Positions 33,506 through 41,472 of a stretch of 64,000 nucleotides of DNA are shown here, piece after piece. The position numbers and the translations under genes were made by a program. Under the pieces are notes generated by a model. That model had not been told where the DNA came from. It saw only the letters and a list, made by a program, of their open reading frames with translations, and ran no database searches. Numbering within the stretch: the first letter of the stretch is position 1; each line of letters begins with the position of its first letter. The DNA comes from Neorhizobium sp. UBA3556 (GTDB taxonomy: Bacteria; Pseudomonadota; Alphaproteobacteria; Rhizobiales; Rhizobiaceae): the NCBI GenBank assembly GCA_002376235.1, contig DFNX01000013.1, forward strand, positions 440,606 to 504,605, in the 5' to 3' direction.

Positions 33506-35719
33506 ATGACCTACAAGAACTTCACCGTCGAAACCGACGCAGACGGCATCGCCCTCATCACCTGGGACATGCCGGACAAGTCTATGAACGTCTTCACCGT
33601 CGAGGTAATGGACGAACTCGAAGCCCTTTTGAAACAGACGGTGGAAGACGCCGCCATCAAGGGCGTCGTTTTTACCAGCGGCAAATCCTCCTTCTCCGGC
33701 GGCGCCGATCTCACCATGATCCGCGGCATGTTCTCCATGCTTGCCGATGAGCGCGCCAAGGACCCAGCTGCCGCCGCTCAAAAACTCTTCGATGTCGCCG
33801 GCCGCATGACCTGGCTTTTCCGCGCCATAGAGACAAGCGGCAAGCCCTGGGTTTCCGCCATCAACGGCACCTGCATGGGCGGTGCGTTCGAACTGTCGCT
33901 CGCCTGCCACGGCCGCGTCGTCTCCAATTCCAAGTCGGTCAAGCTGGCGCTGCCCGAGGTCAAGGTCGGCATTTTCCCCGGTGCCGGCGGCACCCAGCGC
34001 GTGTCGCGCCTCACCGATGCCCAGTCCGCCCTGCAGATGATGACGACAGGCCAGTCTCTTGCGCCTGCACGCGCGAAAGCCATGGGCCTCATCCATCAGG
34101 TCGTCGAACCCGATCAGCTCGTGACTGCCGCCAAGCAGATGATCAAGGATGGTCTCAAACCCGTCGCCCCCTGGGATGAGAAAGGCTTCAAGGCCCCCGG
34201 CGGCGGCATCTGGACGCCCCAGGCCGCTCAGCTCTGGCCTGCAGCCCCGGCCATCCTGCGCCGCGAAACCGCCGGCAATTATCCGGGCGCGCTCGCCATA
34301 TTGAAATGCGTCTACGAAGGCCTGCAACTGCCATTCGATACGGCCTTGAAGGTCGAGCAGCGCTATTTCACAGAAGTTCTGCAGACCACCGAAGCGTTCT
34401 CGATGATCCGCTCGCTGTTCATCTCCATGCAGGAACTCGGCAAGGGCGCCCGCCGTCCGGCCGGTGTGGAAAAGAGCGAATTCAAAAAGGTCGGCGTCGT
34501 CGGCGCAGGCTTCATGGGCGCCTCGATCGCCTATGTCACCGCCGCCGCCGGCATCCCGGTTGTCCTCATCGACCGCGATCAGGACGCCGCGAATAAGGGC
34601 AAAGCCGTCTCCGAAAAACTGGTGGCAGACAGCATCGCCAAGGGCCGCATGACGAAGGAAGACGGCGAAAAGCTCCTCTCCCTCGTCACCCCGACGCCCG
34701 ATTACGCGACGCTGTCGGATGCCGATCTCGTCATCGAAGCCGTCTTCGAGGACCGCAAGGTGAAAAAGGCCGTCATCGAACAGATCGAGGCCGTCATCCC
34801 CGCAACCACAATCTTCGCCTCCAACACCTCGACCCTGCCGATCACGGGCTTGGCTGAAAACTCCAAGCGCCCGGACCAGTTCGTCGGCGTGCATTTTTTC
34901 TCGCCGGTCGAAAAGATGATGCTCACCGAAGTCATCCTCGGCAAGAACACCGGCGACAAGGCGCTGGCCGTCGCACTGGATTTCGTTGCGAAGATCAAGA
35001 AGACCCCGATCGTCGTCAACGACACGCGCGGCTTCTTCGTCAACCGCTGCGTCTTCCGTTATATCAACGAGGCCTATGACATGCTCGCCGAAGGCGTGCC
35101 GGCCGCAATGATCGAGAATGCGGCAAAAATGGCCGGCATGCCCGTCGGCCCGCTGTCGCTCAATGACGAAGTCGCCGTCGATCTCTCCCAGAAGATCATG
35201 AAGGCCTCCATCGCCGATCTCGGCCCCAACTCGGTCAAGCCGGAACACATGGCCTTGATCGACAAGATGGTCGACGTGCTCGACCGCCGCGGCCGCAAGA
35301 ACGGCCAGGGCTTTTACGACTACCCTGCCAAACCGGCGAAGAAGTCCCTTTGGCCCGGCCTGAAAGACCTCTATCCGCAGAAACCGGCTTCCGAAATCGA
35401 CGTCGAAACCCTCAAGCAGCGTTTCCTCGTAACGATAGCCCTGGAAGCCGCCCGCACCGTGGAAGAAGGCATCGTCACCGACCCCCGCGAAGCCGATGTC
35501 GGCTCCATCCTTGGCTTCGGCTTCGCCCCCTATACCGGCGGCACCCTGAGCTATATCGACGGCATGGGCGTGAAGACGTTTGTCGCATTGGCGGAAAAGC
35601 TGGCGGCAAAATACGGCAACCATTTCGCGCCGACGCCGCTGCTGAAGGACATGGCGGCGAATGGCGAGACATTCTACGAGCGCTTCAACCCCCATGCCGA
35701 AGTCGGCAAGGCTGCCTGA
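33506..35719 (+). CDS. Bifunctional enoyl-CoA hydratase / 3-hydroxyacyl-CoA dehydrogenase (FadJ/FadB-type)
   Basis: 737 residues from the ATG at 33506, behind GAGGGGAGAG. The N-terminal crotonase domain (1-200) has the oxyanion-hole motif NGTCMGGAFELSLACH and the catalytic-glutamate region LPEVKVGIFPGAGGTQR. The NAD-binding domain begins near residue 330 with KVGVVGAGFMGASIAYV, and the HVHFFSPV-type motif (GVHFFSPVEKM) and C-terminal dehydrogenase halves follow. It hydrates enoyl-CoA and oxidises the hydroxyacyl-CoA. Together with the two upstream genes it completes the cycle. It is followed by a double hairpin. Confidence 0.95.
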   Translation: MTYKNFTVETDADGIALITWDMPDKSMNVFTVEVMDELEALLKQTVEDAAIKGVVFTSGKSSFSGGADLTMIRGMFSMLADERAKDPAAAAQKLFDVAGRMTWLFRAIETSGKPWVSAINGTCMGGAFELSLACHGRVVSNSKSVKLALPEVKVGIFPGAGGTQRVSRLTDAQSALQMMTTGQSLAPARAKAMGLIHQVVEPDQLVTAAKQMIKDGLKPVAPWDEKGFKAPGGGIWTPQAAQLWPAAPAILRRETAGNYPGALAILKCVYEGLQLPFDTALKVEQRYFTEVLQTTEAFSMIRSLFISMQELGKGARRPAGVEKSEFKKVGVVGAGFMGASIAYVTAAAGIPVVLIDRDQDAANKGKAVSEKLVADSIAKGRMTKEDGEKLLSLVTPTPDYATLSDADLVIEAVFEDRKVKKAVIEQIEAVIPATTIFASNTSTLPITGLAENSKRPDQFVGVHFFSPVEKMMLTEVILGKNTGDKALAVALDFVAKIKKTPIVVNDTRGFFVNRCVFRYINEAYDMLAEGVPAAMIENAAKMAGMPVGPLSLNDEVAVDLSQKIMKASIADLGPNSVKPEHMALIDKMVDVLDRRGRKNGQGFYDYPAKPAKKSLWPGLKDLYPQKPASEIDVETLKQRFLVTIALEAARTVEEGIVTDPREADVGSILGFGFAPYTGGTLSYIDGMGVKTFVALAEKLAAKYGNHFAPTPLLKDMAANGETFYERFNPHAEVGKAA

Positions 35720-35764
35720 GGCCACGAACCTCTCCGCATTCCTGTCCTTGTGACAGGAAACCAG

Positions 35765-35819
35765 CCAGCCCAAGTCATTGGGCTGGAAAGGCTCTTCACA
35801 TCACGTGAAGTGAAGAGCC
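35765..35819. terminator. Double hairpin between convergent operons
   Basis: CCAGCCCAA/TTGGGCTGG (35765-35786, 4-base loop) is followed by a longer, nearly perfect hairpin GGCTCTTCAC-N10-GTGAAGAGCC (35790-35819). Together they separate the beta-oxidation operon from the fetAB operon and probably terminate both. Confidence 0.7.
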
Positions 35820-35834
35820 CTGACCGTGAAGACT

Positions 35835-36632
35835 TTATTTCATCCTGAACCGGTCGAGCCTCAGCCTTTCCCGCTCGTCGCTCAGGCTTTTTGCGGCGAG
35901 CCACACCGCGGTCACCACACTCGCTGTCGAGGCAGCACAAAGCAGCAGCATCAGAAAGATCTGCGATTGCGCCGCAACGAGCGGATTGGCCCCGGCCAAT
36001 ATCTGCCCGCTCATGATGCCCGGCAGCGTGATCAGGCCTGCCCCCGCCATCTGGTTCAACACCGGCAGCGTGCCGGCATAGATCGCCCGCTGCATCAACG
36101 GCGCCATCGCTTGGGCGCGGCTGCGTCCGAGCGAAAGCTGCGCCTCGATGGCCGCCCGCTGTGAAGATACGCCCTCGAAAATGTTGTTGAGCGCAATGCT
36201 GCTGGCGCTCATCGCCGAGCCTAGGATGATGCCGAAGATCGGAATGACGATCCTCGGCGCCGTCCAGTCTTCCGATCCCGCCACCGTCATCAGCGCAAAC
36301 GCCGCCACCAGCATCGTGCCGCCGGAGACGGCAATGCCGGAAAGCCCGTAATGCCAGAAACCGATCAGCTTCTTGCGCTGCCGTGACCCCACTTCGAAAG
36401 TCGCGGCCACCAGCATCGCGACAAGAACCAGAAGGCTCAGCCAGTGGTCGGCGCTGGTAAAGATGAAACCCAGCACGAAACCGACCAGCAGAAGCTGCGC
36501 CACCATGCGCAGCGCCGCGATCAGGATGGACCGGTGAATGCCAAGGCTGAAGGCTGCCGAAAACGCCGCGTTGACCAGAACCAGCAGCGCCGCAAACGCC
36601 AGCTCCCAGGGGCCGAAGACGAGACCGTTCAT
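35835..36632 (-). CDS. fetB: Iron-export ABC transporter permease FetB-like
   Basis: 265 residues with about six membrane helices (MVAQLLLVGFVLGFIFTSAD; SGIAVSGGTMLVAAFALMTV; CAASTASVVTAVWLAAKSL). The family block SSIALNNIFEG and the following QRAAIEAQLSLGRSRAQA, with TLPGIMSGQILAGANP, fits the FetB/YbbM permeases that work with FetA to export iron or otherwise protect against metal stress. Its start overlaps the upstream ATPase stop by four bases. Confidence 0.85.
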   Translation of the reverse strand: MNGLVFGPWELAFAALLVLVNAAFSAAFSLGIHRSILIAALRMVAQLLLVGFVLGFIFTSADHWLSLLVLVAMLVAATFEVGSRQRKKLIGFWHYGLSGIAVSGGTMLVAAFALMTVAGSEDWTAPRIVIPIFGIILGSAMSASSIALNNIFEGVSSQRAAIEAQLSLGRSRAQAMAPLMQRAIYAGTLPVLNQMAGAGLITLPGIMSGQILAGANPLVAAQSQIFLMLLLCAASTASVVTAVWLAAKSLSDERERLRLDRFRMK

Positions 36633-37225
36633 TGCGGCCTCGCAAGCGTCATAACCTGGTCGGCCAGCCGCTCCACCTGTTCCGGGTCATGCGATGTCAG
36701 AACCGCGGCACATCCATCACCCATCAGCTCTCTCACGATCTCTTCCACCGCCTTCACCGAAGTCGGGTCCAGCGCCGAAGTCGGCTCGTCAAGCAAAAGC
36801 ACTTTCGGCCGGTCCTCGATTGCGCGTAAAAATGCCATCCGCTGCCGCTCCCCGGTCGAAAGCCGCTCGGGTGCTGCCTCCAGCAGCGAGGCATCGAGGA
36901 AAAGCCGTCTCATCCCGTCGGCCTGCGCCTTCGCATCGGTAAAATGCTCGCCGACGGTTGCCGCCCACCAGCCGGGTTCGGAAGAAACATACCGCACCAC
37001 CCGCCGCCATGCCGGCCCGGTCATGGAGGAAGCCGTCACCCCGTCGACAAGACACTCCCCCTCATGCGGCACCAGATCGGCAATCATCCGCAACGTCAGG
37101 CTTTTCCCCGCTCCCGAAGGCCCGCTTACTGCGAGACACTGCCCTTCAGAGACTTCAAGCTCGATCGGTCCAACCAATTGGAATTTCAGCCCCTTGGCCG
37201 TCAGTCGTATCGCGGGATTTTGCAT
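36629..37225 (-). CDS. fetA: ABC transporter ATP-binding protein FetA-like
   Basis: 198 residues from the ATG at 37225, chosen because the family begins close to it; no ribosome site is obvious and an ATG at 37330 is in frame. The ATPase motifs are GPSGAGKS (Walker A), LSTGERQRMAFLRAI (signature), VLLLDEPTSALD (Walker B) and the H-loop TSHDPEQ. The short length and coupling to a FetB-type permease point to the FetAB iron exporter. The upstream region holds a REP-type pair at 37390-37596. Confidence 0.85.
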   Translation of the reverse strand: MQNPAIRLTAKGLKFQLVGPIELEVSEGQCLAVSGPSGAGKSLTLRMIADLVPHEGECLVDGVTASSMTGPAWRRVVRYVSSEPGWWAATVGEHFTDAKAQADGMRRLFLDASLLEAAPERLSTGERQRMAFLRAIEDRPKVLLLDEPTSALDPTSVKAVEEIVRELMGDGCAAVLTSHDPEQVERLADQVMTLARPQ

Positions 37226-37389
37226 GGGTTTGGTAATGGCACCGGAAGCGTGGGGGCGCAATATGGCGGGGTGGTGGTTTGATACGGTGGAGCGGCATTG
37301 TTGCTGGTCGACGGCTTTGTCCATGATCACGCATTGGCGGAATTACGTGGTTGATCTGGATTTAGCATCTTCCGATGCTGCTTGTGTCT

Positions 37390-37596
37390 GGATCCTCGGG
37401 TCAAGCCCGAGGATGACCAAGGAGAGTGAGAGCTAAGGTGCCCGAAGTAAATGTGATGCTCCAGTCAGAGGATTGCCAACGTTGCGCCTTCATGCCGTAG
37501 GCCAACAGTCAAACCTAGATCATCTTGCACAACGTTTCCTTTGGTCACCTAGCACCACCCTAACGGCCGTCATCCTCGGGCTTGACCCGAGGATCC
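37390..37596. repeat. Paired inverted REP-type palindromes, copy 2
   Basis: Inverted 28-bp elements at 37390-37417 and 37569-37596, each with a CCTCGGG/CCCGAGG stem. The flanks are also inverted: TTGTGTCT before the left one and AGACACGAG after the right one, so terminal inverted repeats extend to about 36 bp. The interior (151 bases) shares a GTGAGAGCTAAGGTGC-like start with copy 3. Nothing in 37226-37665 looks coding. Confidence 0.9.
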
Positions 37597-37665
37597 AGAC
37601 ACGAGCCTGTGGGCTAAACGGTGTAAAGCGGAAGGCAGCCAATACGGCGCTGAAAACTCACCTCT

Positions 37666-37950
37666 TCACCCAAGCTCATAATACATATCCCGCCAATGCG
37701 GGTTCATCGTCTCTATCAGTTCGATCTTCCATTTCCGATACCAGCGCTTGAGCGACTTCTCCCGCTGAATCGCCGTCGAGATGCTCAGATGCTCCTCGTA
37801 CCAAACGAGCTGTTTGCAGCCGTATTTCGAGGCAAAACCGGGCGTCATGTCTTCGCGATGTTCCCAGATGCGTCGCTCAAGATCCGACGTCACGCCGATG
37901 TAGAGCGTTCCGTTTTTGTGGTTGGTGATGATGTAGACATATCCCGCCAT
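37666..37950 (-). CDS. GIY-YIG nuclease-family protein
   Basis: 94 residues, a single GIY-YIG domain. The family motif reads YVYIITNHKNGTLYIGVTSD, with the catalytic arginine in DLERRIWEH and the glutamate within the later helix region ISTAIQREKSLKRW. The C-terminus is WKIELIETMNPHWRDMYYEL. This matches the small single-domain YhbQ-like proteins that are present in many copies in rhizobia; they may cut DNA, but their role is unknown. The gene sits between two inverted repeat pairs (copies 2 and 3), which suggests that gene and repeats travel together. Confidence 0.92.
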   Translation of the reverse strand: MAGYVYIITNHKNGTLYIGVTSDLERRIWEHREDMTPGFASKYGCKQLVWYEEHLSISTAIQREKSLKRWYRKWKIELIETMNPHWRDMYYELG

Positions 37951-38010
37951 GGAAGCAGGATGTTGGGATGATCATGCGTCGTCAATCCCAGCGTTCTAGG
38001 GGGTGTGCCT

Positions 38011-38271
38011 GGATCCTCGGGTCAAGCCCGAGGATGACGACGGATAGGTGAGAGCCAGAGTGCTACAAGCAAGGCAACGTCGTTGTGCAAGCATGGAAAT
38101 GCCGTCCGTAAGAATTTTATACTCGACGCACCAAATTGCTGCCGCGTTCTCTGGTTAAACCTAACAGTGAAGCAGTACCGACCTTATTTCTGCCGACCAA
38201 GCGCGACATCCCGTTAGGCGCCGTCTCGCATCCCCTCAGGTCCGTCATCCTCGGGCTTGACCCGAGGATCC
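38011..38271. repeat. Paired inverted REP-type palindromes, copy 3
   Basis: Inverted 28-bp elements at 38011-38038 and 38244-38271 with the same stem as copies 1 and 2. AGACACAAG follows the right element. Interior sequence begins GATAGGTGAGAGCCAGAGTGC, close to copy 2. No gene is supported between 37951 and 38384. Confidence 0.9.
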
Positions 38272-38384
38272 AGACACAAGCAATCCAAGTGCTCCCTATC
38301 ATGGGGACGAAGCTAGCTTCTCCGCCAATAAAACCAATCTCTTACACATAATCTCATCCCCGCTCTCCCAACCCATGCCTACAA

Positions 38385-38780
38385 TCCTCCCGTTCCGTCA
38401 CGGATACACTGGCAGTCGTGCCGGCGAGGCGGGACCGGCGCTGGTGGTGGAGAGAGGACGTAAATCTTCATCGCCGGGGTCCGCGGAAAATGGTCTCCCT
38501 CCGACGACACGGGGGAAGCGGATGAGGTTTCGGACCGGCCTTTCCGCTTCTGATGCCCGAACGGCGCGTCGGATGTGCCTGTGCGGCACACATGGTGGCC
38601 TCAAGGATGGTTTCGCCGGGCTTAGATCAAGTCCGTCCGTGAAAGCGGAAAACCCCGCGATAAAGGATCATCCGGCAAGGCAACGGCAGAGTGACCGGAG
38701 TCGCGGATAAAAACTGCCGAACGGGGCGCTGAGAGGTGTCACTTACAAACTAACTTACGAGGCAGCTTTCAACGCCCCGT
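38385..38780. ncRNA. Gene-free stretch with hairpins and an H-type pseudoknot: candidate structured RNA
   Basis: Open frames here have low-complexity products and no ribosome sites. Several pairings are visible: TGTGCC/GGCACA (38574-38590); CCGCGAT with GTCGCGG further on (about 38657-38706); and two interleaved helices, CTGCC (38715-38719) with GGCAG (38761-38765), and ACGGGGCG (38721-38728) with CGCCCCGT (38773-38780). The crossing of the last two makes an H-type pseudoknot. I could not match it to RNase P, SRP, tmRNA or a riboswitch class that I know. The strand is unknown. It ends 225 bases before an ABC-importer operon. Confidence 0.4.
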
Positions 38781-39004
38781 CCGAACTTGGAAATGCTCGA
38801 GATCGCCAAGGGCCTATTGTGTCCTTTTCCGCTGCGCATCAACCAACCACCTGATCCCCTGCGACAAATCGGCATTTCGGGCACTTGCCCGTGGATAGAG
38901 CAAAAAATATTCGCATTTGCCGCTTTCGACGGCAGTTTTCTTTCCTCACAACGCGCCTATTTTCTGCGATCACCACACCAACTCATTCGTTGGAGAATAC
39001 CGAA

Positions 39005-39790
39005 ATGAACCTCGTCAAAACCACTCTCAAGGCTGTTGCCGCAGCCCTGCTCGTGCAGGCCGCTTTTGCCGCTCCGGTCTTTGCCGGTGAAAACCTCGAC
39101 AAGATCAAAAAGGCCGGCGTCATCCGCATCGGCACCGAAGGCACCTACGCCCCCTTCACCTTCCATGATGCCGCAAACAAGCTCGTCGGTTTCGATGTCG
39201 AGATCGGTGAAGCGGTTGCCGCAAAGCTCGGCGTCAAGGCTGAGTTTGTCGAAGGCAAGTGGGATGGCCTGATCGCCGGCATCGATGCTGACCGTTATGA
39301 CGCCGTCATCAACCAGGTGGGCATCACCGATGCCCGCAAGCAGAAATACGCCTTCTCCGAACCCTATATCGCTTCGAAAGCCGTGCTGATCGTCCGTGAC
39401 GACAACACCGATATCAAGGGTTTTGCGGACCTGAAGGGCAAGAAGGCCGCCCAGTCGCTCACCAGCAATTACGGCAAGATGGCCGAAGCTTCGGGCGCCG
39501 AACTCGTCGGCACCGATGGTTTTGACCAGTCGATCCAGCTGGTTCTGACCCGCCGCGCCGATGCGACGTTGAACGACAGCCTTTCCTTCCTCGACTTCAA
39601 GAAGCAGAAGGCCGACGCACCGGTCAAGATCGTCGCTGAACAGGCGGAAGCCAGCTATTCCGGCATCCTGCTGCGCAAGGGTGACGACGAACTGGTCGCC
39701 GAGGTCAACAAGGCTCTGGCCGATATCAAGGCCGACGGCACCTACAAGACGATCTCCGACAAGTATTTCGGCCAGGACGTCTCCAAGTAA
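39005..39790 (+). CDS. Polar amino-acid ABC transporter substrate-binding protein (possibly cystine)
   Basis: 261 residues. The signal peptide LLVQAAFAAPVFAG is cut near AGENLDK. The SBP_bac_3 pattern is clear: VIRIGTEGTYAPFTFHDAAN, LVGFDVEIGEAVAAKLGV, WDGLIAGIDADRYDAVINQV, then the second-lobe segment LKGKKAAQSLTSNYGKMAEA. It resembles the E. coli cystine-binding protein (TcyJ/FliY) in these blocks, from memory. It should trap the ligand in the periplasm for the permease and ATPase that follow. An intercistronic hairpin after it probably keeps its mRNA level above theirs. Confidence 0.93.
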   Translation: MNLVKTTLKAVAAALLVQAAFAAPVFAGENLDKIKKAGVIRIGTEGTYAPFTFHDAANKLVGFDVEIGEAVAAKLGVKAEFVEGKWDGLIAGIDADRYDAVINQVGITDARKQKYAFSEPYIASKAVLIVRDDNTDIKGFADLKGKKAAQSLTSNYGKMAEASGAELVGTDGFDQSIQLVLTRRADATLNDSLSFLDFKKQKADAPVKIVAEQAEASYSGILLRKGDDELVAEVNKALADIKADGTYKTISDKYFGQDVSK

Positions 39791-39846
39791 GAAATATTCG
39801 TCCGATCCTCGCCGGCTTCAACCGTGCTAGGATCGATCGAAAGCTG

Positions 39847-39884
39847 AACGAAAACGTCCGGCCCCGGCCGGGCGTTTTCTCGTT
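39847..39884 (+). terminator. Intercistronic hairpin after the binding-protein gene
   Basis: ACGAAAACG (39848-39856) pairs with CGTTTTCTCGT (39873-39883), with CCGGCC/GGCCGG inside. It lies between the binding-protein gene and the permease gene, and probably acts as a partial terminator or 3' mRNA stabiliser. Confidence 0.65.
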
Positions 39885-39920
39885 CAATGGATCGCAATTG
39901 AGAGAGTAAGGACTTCGCCC

Positions 39921-40601
39921 GTGCCGCATTGGCTTCAATTGATGATGGATTCATTCCCGACCCTGCTCTGGGCCGGCGTGAAATTCACCGTGCCGCTGAC
40001 ATTGCTCTCCTTCGCCCTCGGCCTGGCACTCGGTCTCATCACCGCCGTCACCCGCCTGTTCGGCCCGGCCCCGCTGGTGCTGATCGCAAGGTTCTATGTC
40101 TGGGTCATCCGTGGCACGCCGCTGCTCGTCCAGCTTTTCGTCATCTTTTACGGCCTGCCCAGCGTCGGCATCCTGCTCGATGCGTTTCCGGCAGCACTGA
40201 TCGGCTTCACGCTCAATATCGGTGCCTATTCGTCGGAAATCATCCGTGCCGTCATCGCCTCGGTGCCCAAGGGCCAGTGGGAGGCGGCCTATTCGATCGG
40301 CATGAACTGGCGTCAGGCCATGGCCCGCACCATCCTGCCCCAGGCCGCTCGCGTGGCCGTCCCGCCGCTGTCGAACACCTTCATCTCGCTGGTCAAGGAT
40401 ACCTCGCTTGCCGCTGCCATCACCGTGCCTGAACTGTTTCAGGCCGCCCAGCGCATCGTCGCCACCACCTATGAGCCGCTGATCCTCTATATCCAGGCAG
40501 CGATCATCTATCTGGCGCTCAGCTCCGTCCTTTCGGCGCTGCAGGTGCGATTGGAAAGGCGCTTTTCGAGATATGGCGGCATGCTGGAGGCCAACCGATG
40601 A
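39921..40601 (+). CDS. Amino-acid ABC transporter permease
   Basis: 226 residues from a GTG at 39921, preceded by AAGGA at eight bases. The HisM/ArtQ-type permease has about five membrane helices (VKFTVPLTLLSFALGLALGL; IARFYVWVIRGTPLLVQLFV) and the cytoplasmic EAA loop GQWEAAYSIGMNWRQAMARTILPQA, which docks on the ATPase. It forms the channel of the importer, probably as a homodimer. Its stop overlaps the ATPase start by four bases. Confidence 0.93.
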   Translation: MPHWLQLMMDSFPTLLWAGVKFTVPLTLLSFALGLALGLITAVTRLFGPAPLVLIARFYVWVIRGTPLLVQLFVIFYGLPSVGILLDAFPAALIGFTLNIGAYSSEIIRAVIASVPKGQWEAAYSIGMNWRQAMARTILPQAARVAVPPLSNTFISLVKDTSLAAAITVPELFQAAQRIVATTYEPLILYIQAAIIYLALSSVLSALQVRLERRFSRYGGMLEANR

Positions 40602-41371
40602 TCGAGCTCTCTCATATCAAGAAGAATTTCGGTGATCTTCAGGTCATCGATGATGTCAGTCTCAAGGTCGCCGAAGGCAGCGTCACAGCACTTGTCGGCC
40701 CGTCGGGTGGCGGCAAGAGCACGCTGCTTCGCTGCATCAACCTGCTTGAAATCCCGACCTCGGGCACGATCCGTCTCGGTGATGCGGTCATCGAATTCGC
40801 TCCCGGCAAAAAGGTCGGCTGGGATGCAATTCAAAAGGTCCGCCGCCAGACCGGCATGGTGTTTCAGAATTTCCAGCTTTTCCCCCATCGCACTGCGCTG
40901 GAAAATGTCATGGAAGGGCTGGTCACGGTGCTGAAATGGCCGCGAGAAAAAGCCGATGCCCGTGCGCGCGAACTGCTCGCCAAGGTCGGCATGGCGCATA
41001 AGGTGGACGCCTGGCCGGCCACGCTGTCCGGCGGCCAGCAGCAGCGCGTGGCGATCGCCCGTGCGCTCGCCATGTCGCCGCGTGTGCTGCTCTGTGACGA
41101 ACCCACATCGGCGCTCGATCCGGAACTGGCGACCGAAGTCGTCGAAGTCCTGAGCAAGCTTGCGGCCGAAGGCACGACCATGGTCATCGCCACCCACGAT
41201 CTGCGCCTCGCATCCCGTGTTGCCGATCATGCCGTCTTCCTCGAGGCGGGCAAGGTGGTCGAGCAGGGTGCCGCCGATCGCGTCTTCGGCGCACCGGAAC
41301 ACGAGCGCACCCGCCGCTTCGTCTCCTCCATCAGCGCCGCCGTGCAGTCGGGTTATGGAGAAGGGATCTGA
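40598..41371 (+). CDS. Amino-acid ABC transporter ATP-binding protein
   Basis: 257 residues. Motifs in order: GPSGGGKSTLLRCINLLE (Walker A), Q-loop in GMVFQNFQLFPHRTALEN, LSGGQQQRVAIARALAMSP (signature), LLCDEPTSALDPEL (Walker B) and THDLRLASRVADHAVFLEAG (H-loop). It powers uptake together with the permease, to which it is translationally coupled. A 26-base conserved-looking insertion after the first strand (GKKVGWDAIQKVRRQTG) is typical of amino-acid importers of the cystine/histidine group. Last gene of the operon. Confidence 0.95.
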   Translation: MIELSHIKKNFGDLQVIDDVSLKVAEGSVTALVGPSGGGKSTLLRCINLLEIPTSGTIRLGDAVIEFAPGKKVGWDAIQKVRRQTGMVFQNFQLFPHRTALENVMEGLVTVLKWPREKADARARELLAKVGMAHKVDAWPATLSGGQQQRVAIARALAMSPRVLLCDEPTSALDPELATEVVEVLSKLAAEGTTMVIATHDLRLASRVADHAVFLEAGKVVEQGAADRVFGAPEHERTRRFVSSISAAVQSGYGEGI

Positions 41372-41472
41372 TGAAGAGGTCAAGGCCGAACTGATAACTG
41401 TCAATTCGGCCTTGACAGAAAAATCTTGAGGACTAGACCGCGCGACACATTATTTCGTTCGGGAGTGAGTTC

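Noticed and set aside
38375..38710. ORFs of 68-111 aa on both strands over the gene-free stretch
   Set aside because: Both strands are open by GC bias, the products are basic and serine-rich, and the DNA shows RNA-like pairing instead.
38385..38780. Known RNA classes: tmRNA, RNase P, SRP, TPP or cobalamin riboswitch
   Set aside because: No T arm, tag frame, RNase P core, SRP loop or riboswitch consensus is present; single short matches such as CTGAGA are not enough.
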